Source: Microbispora amethystogenes (lineage in GTDB: Bacteria > Actinomycetota > Actinomycetes > Streptosporangiales > Streptosporangiaceae). From it: a stretch of 64,000 bases of DNA. Numbering within the stretch: position 1 is the first letter of the stretch; every line of letters begins with the position of its first letter. The position numbers were made by a program, and so were the translations under genes. Shown piece by piece: positions 15,586 through 25,190 of this stretch. Below the pieces are notes generated by a model. It was given only the letters and a program-made list of their open reading frames with translations. It was not told where the DNA came from and did not search any database. Location: NCBI RefSeq assembly GCF_016863015.1, contig NZ_BOOB01000037.1, forward strand, positions 1 through 64,000, read 5' to 3'.

Positions 15586-17465
15586 CGGGCCTCCGAGAGC
15601 CGCTGGTGGGGAGCGTCGGCGTCCGGGTCGTCCCGCTGCCGGTATCCCTCCGCCTGCAGGGCGAACAGCTGGGCGTAGATCCCGCCGCGCGCCAGCAGCG
15701 TGGCGTGCGTGCCCCGCTCGGCGATCCGCCCGCCGTCGAGGACCACGATGTGGTCCGCGTCGCGTACGGCGCCGAGCCGATGGCTGATCAGCACGCTCGT
15801 GCGGCCCCGGCGGTGCTCCCGCAGGCCCTGGTGGATCTCGTGCTCCGCCTCGGCGTCGAGGCCCGAGCTGGGCTCGTCCAGGATCAGCAGGTCCCGCTCC
15901 CCCCGCAGGTAGGCGCGGGCCAGGGCGAGCCGCTGCCACTGCCCGCCCGACAGGTGGACGCCCGCCGCGCCGCCGTCCTCGGCGGAGCCGTCGGGATCGG
16001 CGGGATCGGCGAAGATGCGCGACAGCATGGTGTCGTACCCCCGGGGCAGGCCGCTCACGGCGCCGTGCGCGCCCGCCCGCCGCGCCGCCGCCTCGATCCT
16101 CCCCCGGTCGCCCATCGCGCTCAGATCGCCCAGGCCGATGTTCTCGGCCGCGGTCATGTCGTACTCCATGTAGTCCTGGAACACCGCCCCGATGCGGGCG
16201 CGCAGCTCCGCCGGGTCGATCTCCCTGAGGTCGACGCCGTCCCACAGGACCGCGCCGCGTTCGGGGTCGTACATCCGGCACAGGAGCTTGACCAGCGTGC
16301 TCTTGCCCGCGCCGTTCCTGCCGACGAGCGCCACCGAGGCGCCGTACGGGATGGTCAGGCTGACGCCGCGCAGGGCCCAGGGGTGGCCGGGCGAGTAGCG
16401 GAACCACACGTCGCGCAGTTCGATCCCGCGGCGCGGCGGCCCCGCCCGCCGGGGGTGGTCCGGGACCGGGAGGTCCGGCCCGGCGTCGAGGACGGCGAGA
16501 TAGTGGCCGAACAGCAGCACCTGCTGATGCGCCGAGACCACTTCGAGGACGAGGCCGCCGGCTGCGGCCTGCACCCCGGCGACGGCGGCGACGAACAGCG
16601 CCACGTCGCCGGCCCCGCCCGTGCCGTTCACCGCGTCGAGCAGAACCCACAGCAGGCCGCCTCCGGCCGCCAGCGCGGCGATGGTCCCGGTGGCGGCCTG
16701 GACGCGCAGCTCCCACCGGTCGGTACGGCTCCGCTCGGCGTTCGCGGCCCGCCGCTGGGCGTTCAGCAGCCCGCGCAGGTGCGCCCCGACGCCGAAGAGC
16801 CTGAGCTCCTTGGCGGCCCGGACGTCGACGAGGAGCTGTCCGAAGAAGAACTCGCGGCGCTCGGCCGGGCCGATGCCCCACAGCATGGCGGCGCGCCGCC
16901 GCGACAGCCACAGCTCCGCGGCCAGGGACGGCGCCGACGCCGCGATCACGAGGACCGCCGTCCACGCGTTGATCGTCACGAGTGAGACGAGGAAGGCGGC
17001 GCCGGTCAGCACCGTCCTCACCGCGCCCAGCGCGGCGGAGACCAGCATGCCGGGGGTCGCCCCGCCGTACTGCTGGGCCATCCGGATCCGGTCGAGGAAC
17101 GCGGGGTCCTCGAACCTGGCCAGGCCGGCGAACCGCTCGACGGCCTGGAAGAGGCGGTCCTGGGCGACGAGGCCGACCCTGCGCCCGCTCTCGTCCCTGA
17201 CGTACTGGACGACCTGCGGCCCGAGCGCGGCCAGCAGCCCGCACCCGGCGAGCGCGGCGCCCAGCGCCGCCGTCGCCCCGGGCCGGGGGTGGGTGCCGCC
17301 GATCTCGTCGAGCACCAGCTTGGTGCACCAGGCGATCGCCACCGGCAGGGCGGCCATGAGCGCGGTGAGGACGGCGAAGGCGAGGGTCAGTCCCCTGCTC
17401 GCCCGCCACGCCAGGCCTGCGGCGGCGACCACCGCCCGCGTCGAAGCCGTCGTCGAAGCCGTCAC
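15582..17465 (-). CDS. ABC exporter half-transporter (membrane plus ATPase domains)
   Basis: A 627-residue half-transporter starting at a GTG that overlaps the thioredoxin-like gene's stop. About 330 N-terminal residues form a six-helix exporter domain; the C-terminal ATPase has Walker A GRNGAGKST, the Q-loop FQDYMEY, signature LSGGQWQR, Walker B LLILDEPSSGLD and switch histidine ISHR. There is no C39 peptidase domain, so the substrate must be cleaved by another enzyme, presumably the S26 peptidase next door. Such exporters are common in RiPP and bacteriocin clusters; the likely cargo is the cysteine-rich peptide. Confidence 0.9.
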   Translation of the reverse strand: MTASTTASTRAVVAAAGLAWRASRGLTLAFAVLTALMAALPVAIAWCTKLVLDEIGGTHPRPGATAALGAALAGCGLLAALGPQVVQYVRDESGRRVGLVAQDRLFQAVERFAGLARFEDPAFLDRIRMAQQYGGATPGMLVSAALGAVRTVLTGAAFLVSLVTINAWTAVLVIAASAPSLAAELWLSRRRAAMLWGIGPAERREFFFGQLLVDVRAAKELRLFGVGAHLRGLLNAQRRAANAERSRTDRWELRVQAATGTIAALAAGGGLLWVLLDAVNGTGGAGDVALFVAAVAGVQAAAGGLVLEVVSAHQQVLLFGHYLAVLDAGPDLPVPDHPRRAGPPRRGIELRDVWFRYSPGHPWALRGVSLTIPYGASVALVGRNGAGKSTLVKLLCRMYDPERGAVLWDGVDLREIDPAELRARIGAVFQDYMEYDMTAAENIGLGDLSAMGDRGRIEAAARRAGAHGAVSGLPRGYDTMLSRIFADPADPDGSAEDGGAAGVHLSGGQWQRLALARAYLRGERDLLILDEPSSGLDAEAEHEIHQGLREHRRGRTSVLISHRLGAVRDADHIVVLDGGRIAERGTHATLLARGGIYAQLFALQAEGYRQRDDPDADAPHQRLSEAR

Positions 17466-18004
17466 GCGGATGCGGGAAGCGCGTCGAGCTCGGCCAGCGT
17501 GCTCCCGCTGGCGAGGATCCTGCCGTGCCCGTCGAGCAGGGCGAGCGACGGAAAGCCCTGGACCCGCAGCGCCTTCGTCACGCCGGTGCCGAACTCCTCG
17601 ACCAGCACCAGGGCGACGGGCTCCAGCGCCCGCCGCTGGGCCGCGACCTCCTCCTCCGTCCCGACGAGCACGGCCAGCACGTTGCCGCGTCCTCCGGGGA
17701 AGGACCGTGCGCGTTCGGCGAACTCCGGCAGGCGGTCGCCGCAGGCGGGGCAGTCGGGTGAGAAGACCCCGACGAGGACCGGCTCGGTCAGCGTCTCGGC
17801 GGAGACGTGCATGCCCTCGGTGCTCACGGCGGAGAAGGCGCCGATCGTCGCTCCGGGCGGGAGCATGATCGGCGGGGCCGCCCCCGGTCGCGCCGCGAGC
17901 ATCTCCTCGTGCGTACGCAGCCTGCGGATCACCCCGACCGTCAGCACCAGGTCGATCAGGCACAGGACGCCGATGCCGAGGACGAGTGCGGTGAGGAACG
18001 GCAT
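17462..18004 (-). CDS. Membrane-anchored TlpA/MauD-like thiol-disulfide oxidoreductase
   Basis: A 180-residue protein with an N-terminal membrane helix (FLTALVLGIGVLCLIDLVLT) and a thioredoxin-fold domain outside the membrane. The redox motif is CPAC (Cys85, Cys88) in SPDCPACGDRLPEF, and GFPSLALLDGHG is the cis-proline region of TlpA/MauD proteins. It overlaps the exporter gene by four bases and follows the MauE-like gene by six bases. MauD with MauE supports disulfide formation in methylamine dehydrogenase; here the evident client is the six-cysteine peptide. Confidence 0.87.
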   Translation of the reverse strand: MPFLTALVLGIGVLCLIDLVLTVGVIRRLRTHEEMLAARPGAAPPIMLPPGATIGAFSAVSTEGMHVSAETLTEPVLVGVFSPDCPACGDRLPEFAERARSFPGGRGNVLAVLVGTEEEVAAQRRALEPVALVLVEEFGTGVTKALRVQGFPSLALLDGHGRILASGSTLAELDALPASA

Positions 18005-18010
18005 GAGGGA

Positions 18011-18589
18011 TTACCTCCGTGGGTGCGTGTTCGTGAAGAGGCCGGCGATCTCGCCGGTCGCCGACAGCAGGACGGCCGCGGCCCCGGCCGTCAGAGCGGC
18101 CGCGGCCGGCCCGGCCACTCCCAGGTCCGCCGGGGCTCCGGCCGATCCCGCCGCCGATCCCGTCAGCGCACCCGTCATCGCGGCCTGCGCCGCTCCGGTC
18201 GCCGCCGCGGCGGCGAGCACGGCGTTGCGTACGAGATGACCGGGGCCCACCGGGACGGTGGACGCGCCGAAGCAGCGGCAGAGGACCCGGCGGCGCCGCC
18301 GCAGAGCGGCGGCCATGGCCACGGTGAACGCGGCGAGGAGCCCGAGCGCGACGCAGAAGCCGGCGAGCGCGGTGGGCCGCCAGGCAAGCAGCGGCGCGAC
18401 GGCGGCCTCGGCGGCGACGACGAGCGCCGCGGCGGGCCTGGCCGGCAGGCGCGGCGCGAGCGCGCGGGTGGCGGCCGTGAACTCCTCGTACGCCGCCCGT
18501 CCGCGCAGCTTGCTCACGGCGGAGGCGAGGAAGACGATCCCCGTGAGCAGCCGGCAGAAGTCGAAGAGAAGGGCCACGGGCGTCCTCAT
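18011..18589 (-). CDS. MauE/DoxX-family redox membrane protein
   Basis: A 192-residue, multi-helix membrane protein. It opens with the MauE-type helix FCRLLTGIVFLASAVSKLRG and carries the paired cysteines of the family in CRCFG (Cys104, Cys106), equivalent to the CGCFG-like motif of MauE. MauE proteins are thought to pass oxidising or reducing equivalents across the membrane to the partner TlpA/MauD protein, which is encoded next. It is the first gene of the operon running to the cysteine-rich peptide; its promoter shares a motif with that of the peptide. Confidence 0.85.
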   Translation of the reverse strand: MRTPVALLFDFCRLLTGIVFLASAVSKLRGRAAYEEFTAATRALAPRLPARPAAALVVAAEAAVAPLLAWRPTALAGFCVALGLLAAFTVAMAAALRRRRRVLCRCFGASTVPVGPGHLVRNAVLAAAAATGAAQAAMTGALTGSAAGSAGAPADLGVAGPAAAALTAGAAAVLLSATGEIAGLFTNTHPRR

Positions 18590-18616
18590 CCCCGGTCGGG
18601 TGGGCGGGTCGCCCCC

Positions 18617-18672
18617 ACGCTAGGAACGGCCCCGGCAGCCGGGGTACACGGCGGCTACACGCGGCGATGTAT
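18617..18672 (-). promoter_or_regulatory. Promoter of the MauE/export operon (shared motif, copy 2)
   Basis: Read on the minus strand: ATACA (18672-18668), six bases, CGTGTA (18661-18656), five bases, CGTGTA (18650-18645), then GGCCGTTCCTAGCGT ending at 18617, with TAGCGT as the presumed -10. The two CGTGTA copies are 11 bases apart, one helical turn, as in SARP or OmpR-type sites. It matches the peptide promoter at the same spacings; 29 of 45 bases are identical from the first CGTGTA to the end. Confidence 0.6.
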
Positions 18673-18705
18673 CCGGGGTATGCGGGTGGGGATCCGGCGG
18701 GTTCC

Positions 18706-20007
18706 TCAGGCGCGGCGGCGCAGGACCAGCCATCGGCCGGCCAGTCCGGCGGCGAACATGACCACCCCGGCGAGCACGGACGGCCAGGGCAGGGTGGCGA
18801 CCAGGGTGAGGCAGCCGGCGACGCCGACCACATTGAGCGCGCGCGGCCAGCGGCGCTCGGCCGGGGGCTGGGTGAACGCCGAGGCATTGGCGACGGCGTA
18901 GTAGACGAGGACGCCGAAGGAGGAGAAGCCGATCACCCCGCGCAGGTCGGCGGTGGCCACCAGGACGCAGACGACGGCGGCCAGGGCGATCTCGGCGTGG
19001 TGCGGCACCCGGTAGCGGGGGTGGACGGCCGCCAGCCAGCCGGGCAGGTCGCGATGGCGGGCCATGGCGAGGCCGGTGCGGCCGATCCCGGCGATCAGGG
19101 CGAGCAGCGCGCCCAGCGCCGCCGGCGCCGCGCCCGCCCGCACCACCGGGGCCAGGCCGCCGGCGCCCGCCGCCTCGACCGCGGTGGTCAGCGGCGCGGG
19201 CGAGGCGGCGAGCCGGGCGGGCCCGGCGGCCAGCAGCGCCGCGACCCCGACCACCAGGTAGACGGCCACGGTGACGAACAGGGCGATCGGGATCGCGCGG
19301 GGAATGGTGCGGCTCGGGTCGCGGACCTCCTCGCCCATGGTGGCGACGCGGGCGTATCCGGCGAAGGCGAAGAACAGCAGCCCCGCGGCCTGGAGGACGC
19401 CGTACGCGCCGCCGGTGCCCCGCCAGTCGCCCAGGCTGCCCGGCGCGGCGCCGCCACCCGCGGCGATCCCCACGGCGATCCCCGCCACGACGACGGCGAG
19501 GGCGGTCAGGGTGGCGGCGACGAGGACCCGGGTGAGCAGGACGGTCCTGGTGACGCCGTGGTAGTTCAGCGCGGCCAGCCCCAGCACGGCCGCGACGGCG
19601 ACGGCCCGCTGCGCCCACCAGGGGCCGGGCACGGCGTAGGAGGCGAAGGTGAGCGCCATGGCGGCGCACGACGCGGTCTTGCCGACGACGAAGCCCCACC
19701 CGGCCGTGAACCCCCACCAGTGACCGAGGCGCTCGCGGCCGTAGACGTAGGTGCCGCCGGAGACCGGATACACCGCGGCCAGCTGCGCGGAGGCGACCGC
19801 GTTGCAGTACGCGATCACCGCGGCGATCACCAGCCCGATCAGCAGGCCCGTGCCCGCGGCCCGCGCGGCGGGACCGAACGCGGCGAACACGCCCGCCCCG
19901 ATCATCGACCCCAGCCCGACGACCACCGCGTCCGCGGTGCCCATCCGGCGCGCGAGGCCGCCGCCGTGGTTCTGCCCGTACGGCCCGGTCTGTGGCTGGG
20001 ACGCCAC
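18706..20007 (-). CDS. APC-superfamily amino acid/amine permease
   Basis: A 433-residue transporter with about twelve hydrophobic helices. The first helix carries GLGSMIGAGVFAAFGPA, the substrate-binding unwound-helix motif of APC permeases, and PVSGGTYVYGRERLG matches the conserved second-helix region. A GTG at 20007 with a GAGGGGGGG site is the best start. It probably imports amino acids or amines by ion symport; no specificity can be read. It is transcribed away from a 26-base palindrome at 20026-20051 that probably controls it, but no repressor gene lies beside it. Confidence 0.88.
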   Translation of the reverse strand: MASQPQTGPYGQNHGGGLARRMGTADAVVVGLGSMIGAGVFAAFGPAARAAGTGLLIGLVIAAVIAYCNAVASAQLAAVYPVSGGTYVYGRERLGHWWGFTAGWGFVVGKTASCAAMALTFASYAVPGPWWAQRAVAVAAVLGLAALNYHGVTRTVLLTRVLVAATLTALAVVVAGIAVGIAAGGGAAPGSLGDWRGTGGAYGVLQAAGLLFFAFAGYARVATMGEEVRDPSRTIPRAIPIALFVTVAVYLVVGVAALLAAGPARLAASPAPLTTAVEAAGAGGLAPVVRAGAAPAALGALLALIAGIGRTGLAMARHRDLPGWLAAVHPRYRVPHHAEIALAAVVCVLVATADLRGVIGFSSFGVLVYYAVANASAFTQPPAERRWPRALNVVGVAGCLTLVATLPWPSVLAGVVMFAAGLAGRWLVLRRRA

Positions 20008-20025
20008 CGCCCCCCCTCGGGGTCA

Positions 20026-20051
20026 GATGCATCAAACACGTTTGATGCATC
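20026..20051. promoter_or_regulatory. 26-base palindromic operator before the APC permease
   Basis: Arms GATGCATCAAAC (20026-20037) and GTTTGATGCATC (20040-20051) are perfect inverted repeats around a two-base centre (AC). It ends only 18 bases upstream of the permease GTG, over the expected transcription start, as expected for a repressor operator. Confidence 0.7.
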
Positions 20052-20121
20052 GTCCGGGTCGCGGCGCCGCGGAGTCAAGCCGTCCCGGGGCGTGCATTCT
20101 TTACCGTCCAGACACTGAGCG

Positions 20122-20301
20122 TTGCTATACGATTCCAACATCCCCTACCACGGGTCGTACAGGTGGTACGGAGACGGGCAGAGCGGCCGCATGTACAACC
20201 AGCCCAACGCGCAGGGGGTCGCCCACTTCACCCTTCCCAGCGACCGGAACGCCGAGCAGCGCACGCCCGTCGGCTGGCAGAGCATCTTCATCGTCTGCTG
20301 A
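20122..20301 (+). pseudogene. Short 3' remnant of an unidentified gene
   Basis: An open stretch bounded upstream by a TGA (20116-20118) encodes about 59 residues including NIPYHGSYRWYGDGQSG and ending GWQSIFIVC. Composition (Tyr, Trp, Gly, Asn) is unlike a random frame of GC-rich DNA, and a strong terminator follows 12 bases after the stop. Only a TTG (20122) or an internal ATG (20191) could start it and neither has a ribosome-binding site. I read it as the 3' end of a gene, possibly for a secreted protein, whose 5' part has been lost; a genuine small gene is less likely. Confidence 0.4.
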
Positions 20302-20313
20302 CCGTCCCGTCCC

Positions 20314-20348
20314 ACCGCCGGCGGCCGGATCACCCGGCCGCCGGCGGT
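20314..20348 (+). terminator. Strong hairpin terminator after the gene remnant
   Basis: A perfect 15-base-pair stem (20314-20328 with 20334-20348) closes a five-base loop. It ends 12 bases before the AraC start codon, separating that gene from upstream transcription. Confidence 0.75.
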
Positions 20349-20359
20349 CGCGGCGTACG

Positions 20360-20818
20360 ATGCCCGATATGACCGGCCCGCCCGTCTCCAAACAGCGCCT
20401 CGGCGACCTCGCGCGGCTGCGCCGCGTCCGGGACCGGATCGACCGGGAGTACGCCCAGCCCCTTGACGTGGAGGCGCTCGCCCGTGGCGTGAACATGTCC
20501 GCCGGGCACCTGAGCCGCCAGTTCCGGCTCGCCTACGGCGAATCGCCGTACGGCTATCTCATGACCCGCCGCATCGAGCGGGCGATGGCGTTGCTGCGCC
20601 GCGGCGACCTCAGCGTCACCGAGGTCTGCTTCGCGGTCGGTTGCTCGTCGCTGGGCACCTTCAGCACCCGCTTCACCGAACTGGTCGGCATGCCGCCGAG
20701 CGCCTACCGCCGCGCCACGGCGGGCGCGGCGGCGGGGATGCCGTCGTGCGTCGAGAAACAGGTGACCCGGCCGGTCAGGAATCGAGAAGCGCGGGCCGTC
20801 GCTCCGAAACTAGCCTGA
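20360..20818 (+). CDS. Small AraC-family transcriptional regulator
   Basis: A 152-residue protein that is essentially only the AraC DNA-binding domain: two helix-turn-helix units (VEALARGVNMSAGHLSRQFR and SVTEVCFAVGCSSLGTFSTR) close with FTELVGMPPSAYRR. No ligand-binding domain is attached. ATG codons at 20360 and 20369 are both possible; neither has a clear ribosome-binding site. The VOC-family gene starts five bases after its stop, and this AraC-VOC pairing is common in actinomycetes, so it probably regulates itself and that partner. Confidence 0.88.
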   Translation: MPDMTGPPVSKQRLGDLARLRRVRDRIDREYAQPLDVEALARGVNMSAGHLSRQFRLAYGESPYGYLMTRRIERAMALLRRGDLSVTEVCFAVGCSSLGTFSTRFTELVGMPPSAYRRATAGAAAGMPSCVEKQVTRPVRNREARAVAPKLA

Positions 20819-20823
20819 CCTGT

Positions 20824-21234
20824 ATGAACCTCACTATCCACGCGACGTTCCTCCCGCACGACGACCCCGAGGCCGCGCTCGCCTTCTACCGCGACACCCT
20901 CGGTTTCGAAGTGCGGGGCGACGTCGGATACGGCGGCATGCGCTGGATCACGGTCGGCCCCGCCGGCCAGCCCGGCACGTCGATCGTCCTGCACCCGCCG
21001 GCCGCCGACCCCGGCATCACCGAGGAGGAACGCCGCATCATCGCCGAGATGATGGCGAAGGGCACCTACGGGATGCTCACTCTGGCCACCGACGACCTCG
21101 ACGGGATCTTCGACCGGCTGCAGGCGGGTGACGCGGAGGTCGTCCAGGAGCCGACCGACCAGCCGTACGGGGTGCGCGACTGCGCCTTCCGCGACCCTGC
21201 GGGCAACATGATCCGCATCAACCAGCTCGGCTGA
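20824..21234 (+). CDS. VOC-superfamily (glyoxalase/bleomycin-resistance fold) protein
   Basis: A 136-residue protein with the beta-alpha-beta-beta-beta units of the VOC fold: DDPEAALAFYRDTLGFEVRG at the N-terminus and YGVRDCAFRDPAGNMIRINQ at the C-terminus, with the acidic metal-ligand position in the last strand. Members are dioxygenases, glyoxalases or drug-binding resistance proteins, and the exact activity cannot be assigned. It is translated just after the AraC regulator and is followed by a terminator. Confidence 0.87.
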   Translation: MNLTIHATFLPHDDPEAALAFYRDTLGFEVRGDVGYGGMRWITVGPAGQPGTSIVLHPPAADPGITEEERRIIAEMMAKGTYGMLTLATDDLDGIFDRLQAGDAEVVQEPTDQPYGVRDCAFRDPAGNMIRINQLG

Positions 21235-21241
21235 CGCGAGC

Positions 21242-21264
21242 GCGCGGCCCCGCCGGGGCCGCGC
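21242..21264 (+). terminator. Hairpin terminator after the VOC gene
   Basis: GCGCGGCCCC (21242-21251) and GGGGCCGCGC (21255-21264) form a perfect ten-base-pair stem with a three-base loop, eight bases after the VOC stop codon. Confidence 0.65.
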
Positions 21265-21366
21265 CGCCGCGCCGGAGCCCCCGATCGGGTAGACAGGGGG
21301 GCCGTTGCCGCGCCCGCAGACCGCCGGCACGACCCCGCGTAATACGCAGATGGAGACACAGAAACG

Positions 21367-23748
<2,382 letters not shown>

Positions 23749-23794
23749 CCGCGGGCCGGCGCACCGCCGCCTTCATCCCGGCCGGTCGGGGCCC

Positions 23795-24415
23795 TCAGGC
23801 CGTCGCATACCGCGGGCGCCCGGCCGGCCGGTAGACCTGGGTCGTCACGCCCTTCGAGTCGACGCGCGACTCGACCAGGTCGAGCGCGAGATCCGGGCCG
23901 GCGTCCGGGAACAGCCGCGCGCCCTGGCCGAGAACGACGGGGACGACGATCAGGGTCATCTCGTCGACCAGATCGTTCTCCAGCAGCCACCGGGTCAGGG
24001 CGCCACTGCCGTGCACCTGCAGCTCACCGCCCGGCGTGGCCTTGAGGTCCGCGATGGCGGTCGCGAGGTCGCCGGACAGGAGCGTGGTGCCCGCCCACGC
24101 CGGGTCGGTCAGTGTGGCCGACGCGACGTACTTGGGCCGGGTGTTCAACGCCCGCAGGACGGTCTCCCAGCCGGGGACATCCCGGTCCGTCCAGGACCCC
24201 CACGAGCCGGCGAACAGCTCGTAGGTCCGCCGGCCGAGCAGGAACGCGTCGGCGCGCTGGTAGGTCTGCTTGATGAACGCGTGGGTCTCGTCGTCGCCCT
24301 TCCCCAGAGCCCATCCGCCGCGCTCGAACCCGTTCCTGCGGTCGTCGTCCGACGCACCGCCGTTTCCCTGCATCACTCCGTCGATGGTGACCTGAGTCAT
24401 GGTCGTGAGCTTCAT
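23795..24415 (-). CDS. Dihydrofolate-reductase-fold (RibD C-terminal-like) protein
   Basis: A 206-residue protein of the RibD_C/YyaP group. LTTMTQVTIDGVMQG at the N-terminus, AFLLGRRTYELFAGSW in the middle and ELQVHGSGALTRWLLENDLVDEMTLIVVPVVLGQGARLFP are the family's conserved segments for NADPH binding. The ATG at 24415 has a GGAGG site ten bases upstream. The substrate of this stand-alone subgroup is generally unknown. It is divergent from the TetR gene at 24570, so the double operator there may influence it. Confidence 0.88.
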   Translation of the reverse strand: MKLTTMTQVTIDGVMQGNGGASDDDRRNGFERGGWALGKGDDETHAFIKQTYQRADAFLLGRRTYELFAGSWGSWTDRDVPGWETVLRALNTRPKYVASATLTDPAWAGTTLLSGDLATAIADLKATPGGELQVHGSGALTRWLLENDLVDEMTLIVVPVVLGQGARLFPDAGPDLALDLVESRVDSKGVTTQVYRPAGRPRYATA

Positions 24416-24534
24416 GAGCGCGTTTCCTCCGCCGTGGCGCCGCCCCTCGTGGGCGGCCTCACCCCTGCTACGAACGCCACCGCCCCGATCCGACGCCACC
24501 TCCCGGATTTCTTCGAAGGAACTTTCCCGGGTGA

Positions 24535-24570
24535 TAGACAGTGTCTACTCGCAGTGGTAGACAGTGTCTA
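24535..24570 (+). promoter_or_regulatory. Twin palindromic operators overlapping a leaderless promoter
   Basis: TAGACAGTGTCTA occurs twice, at 24535-24547 and 24558-24570; each is a perfect palindrome around a central G, centres 23 bases apart. The first six bases of the two copies (24535-24540 and 24558-24563) are separated by 17 bases, so copy 1 can act as the -35 (TAGACA, close to TTGACA) and copy 2 as the -10. Transcription would then begin at 24570, the A of the TetR ATG. Confidence 0.75.
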
Positions 24571-25190
24571 TGTCAACCGAGGGCTCCCTGCGGGAGCGGC
24601 TGGTGGAGGTCGGGGTCCACCTTGTGATGACCGAGGGAACCACCGCTGTGGGCCTGCGGGAGATCGCGCGCCGGGCGGGGGTGTCGCACGGCGCGCCGCG
24701 CCGGTACTTCCCCACCCACCACTCGCTGCTGTCGGCCATCGCCCGCCGGGGCTTCGCCGACCTCGAAGCGCGGTTCGCCGCCGCCATGGCGGGGCTGACC
24801 TCACCGCGCGACCTGCTGCGGGTGTTCGCGCGGGAGTACGTCGCGTACGCGCTGGAGTGCCGCGGCATGTTCGAGCTGATGTTCCGCCACGAGTTGCTCG
24901 ACAGCGACAGGCACGGGTCCGCCGGGCCGAGGTTGCGGGAGTCCACGCTGCCGCTGTTCGAGCGCCTCGTCGCGCTGGTCGCCGAGTGCCGGAGTGCGGG
25001 GAACCCGCCGGAGGACCCCGCGGTGGCGGCGGCGGCCTTCTGGTCCGCCCTGCACGGGCTCGCGCAGCTGTGGGCGTGGGGCAGCCTGCGACTCGTCCTC
25101 GACGCCCACGCCGGCGTGCCGGACGGCGAACGTCTCGACCGGCTGGTCGCCGAAGTGCTCGACGCCCACCTCGGGCCCGCGGTTCCGTGA
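24570..25190 (+). CDS. TetR-family repressor
   Basis: A 206-residue TetR protein: the N-terminal helix-turn-helix reads VGLREIARRAGVSHGAPRRYFP and the C-terminal ligand domain is all helical. The ATG at 24570 is preferred because the promoter places transcription start exactly there, giving a leaderless mRNA; a GTG at 24564 is possible. Two palindromic operators overlap the promoter, indicating autoregulation. Its stop overlaps the MFS exporter start (GTGA), so repressor and pump form one operon, presumably induced by the pump's drug substrate. Confidence 0.92.
   Translation: MSTEGSLRERLVEVGVHLVMTEGTTAVGLREIARRAGVSHGAPRRYFPTHHSLLSAIARRGFADLEARFAAAMAGLTSPRDLLRVFAREYVAYALECRGMFELMFRHELLDSDRHGSAGPRLRESTLPLFERLVALVAECRSAGNPPEDPAVAAAAFWSALHGLAQLWAWGSLRLVLDAHAGVPDGERLDRLVAEVLDAHLGPAVP

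Noticed and set aside
15115-17409. 764-codon minus-strand frame fusing the peptidase with an ABC-transporter shadow
   Set aside because: Only its last 156 residues (from ATG 15585) are peptidase; the rest is the wrong frame of the exporter. The ATGA overlap gives the correct start.
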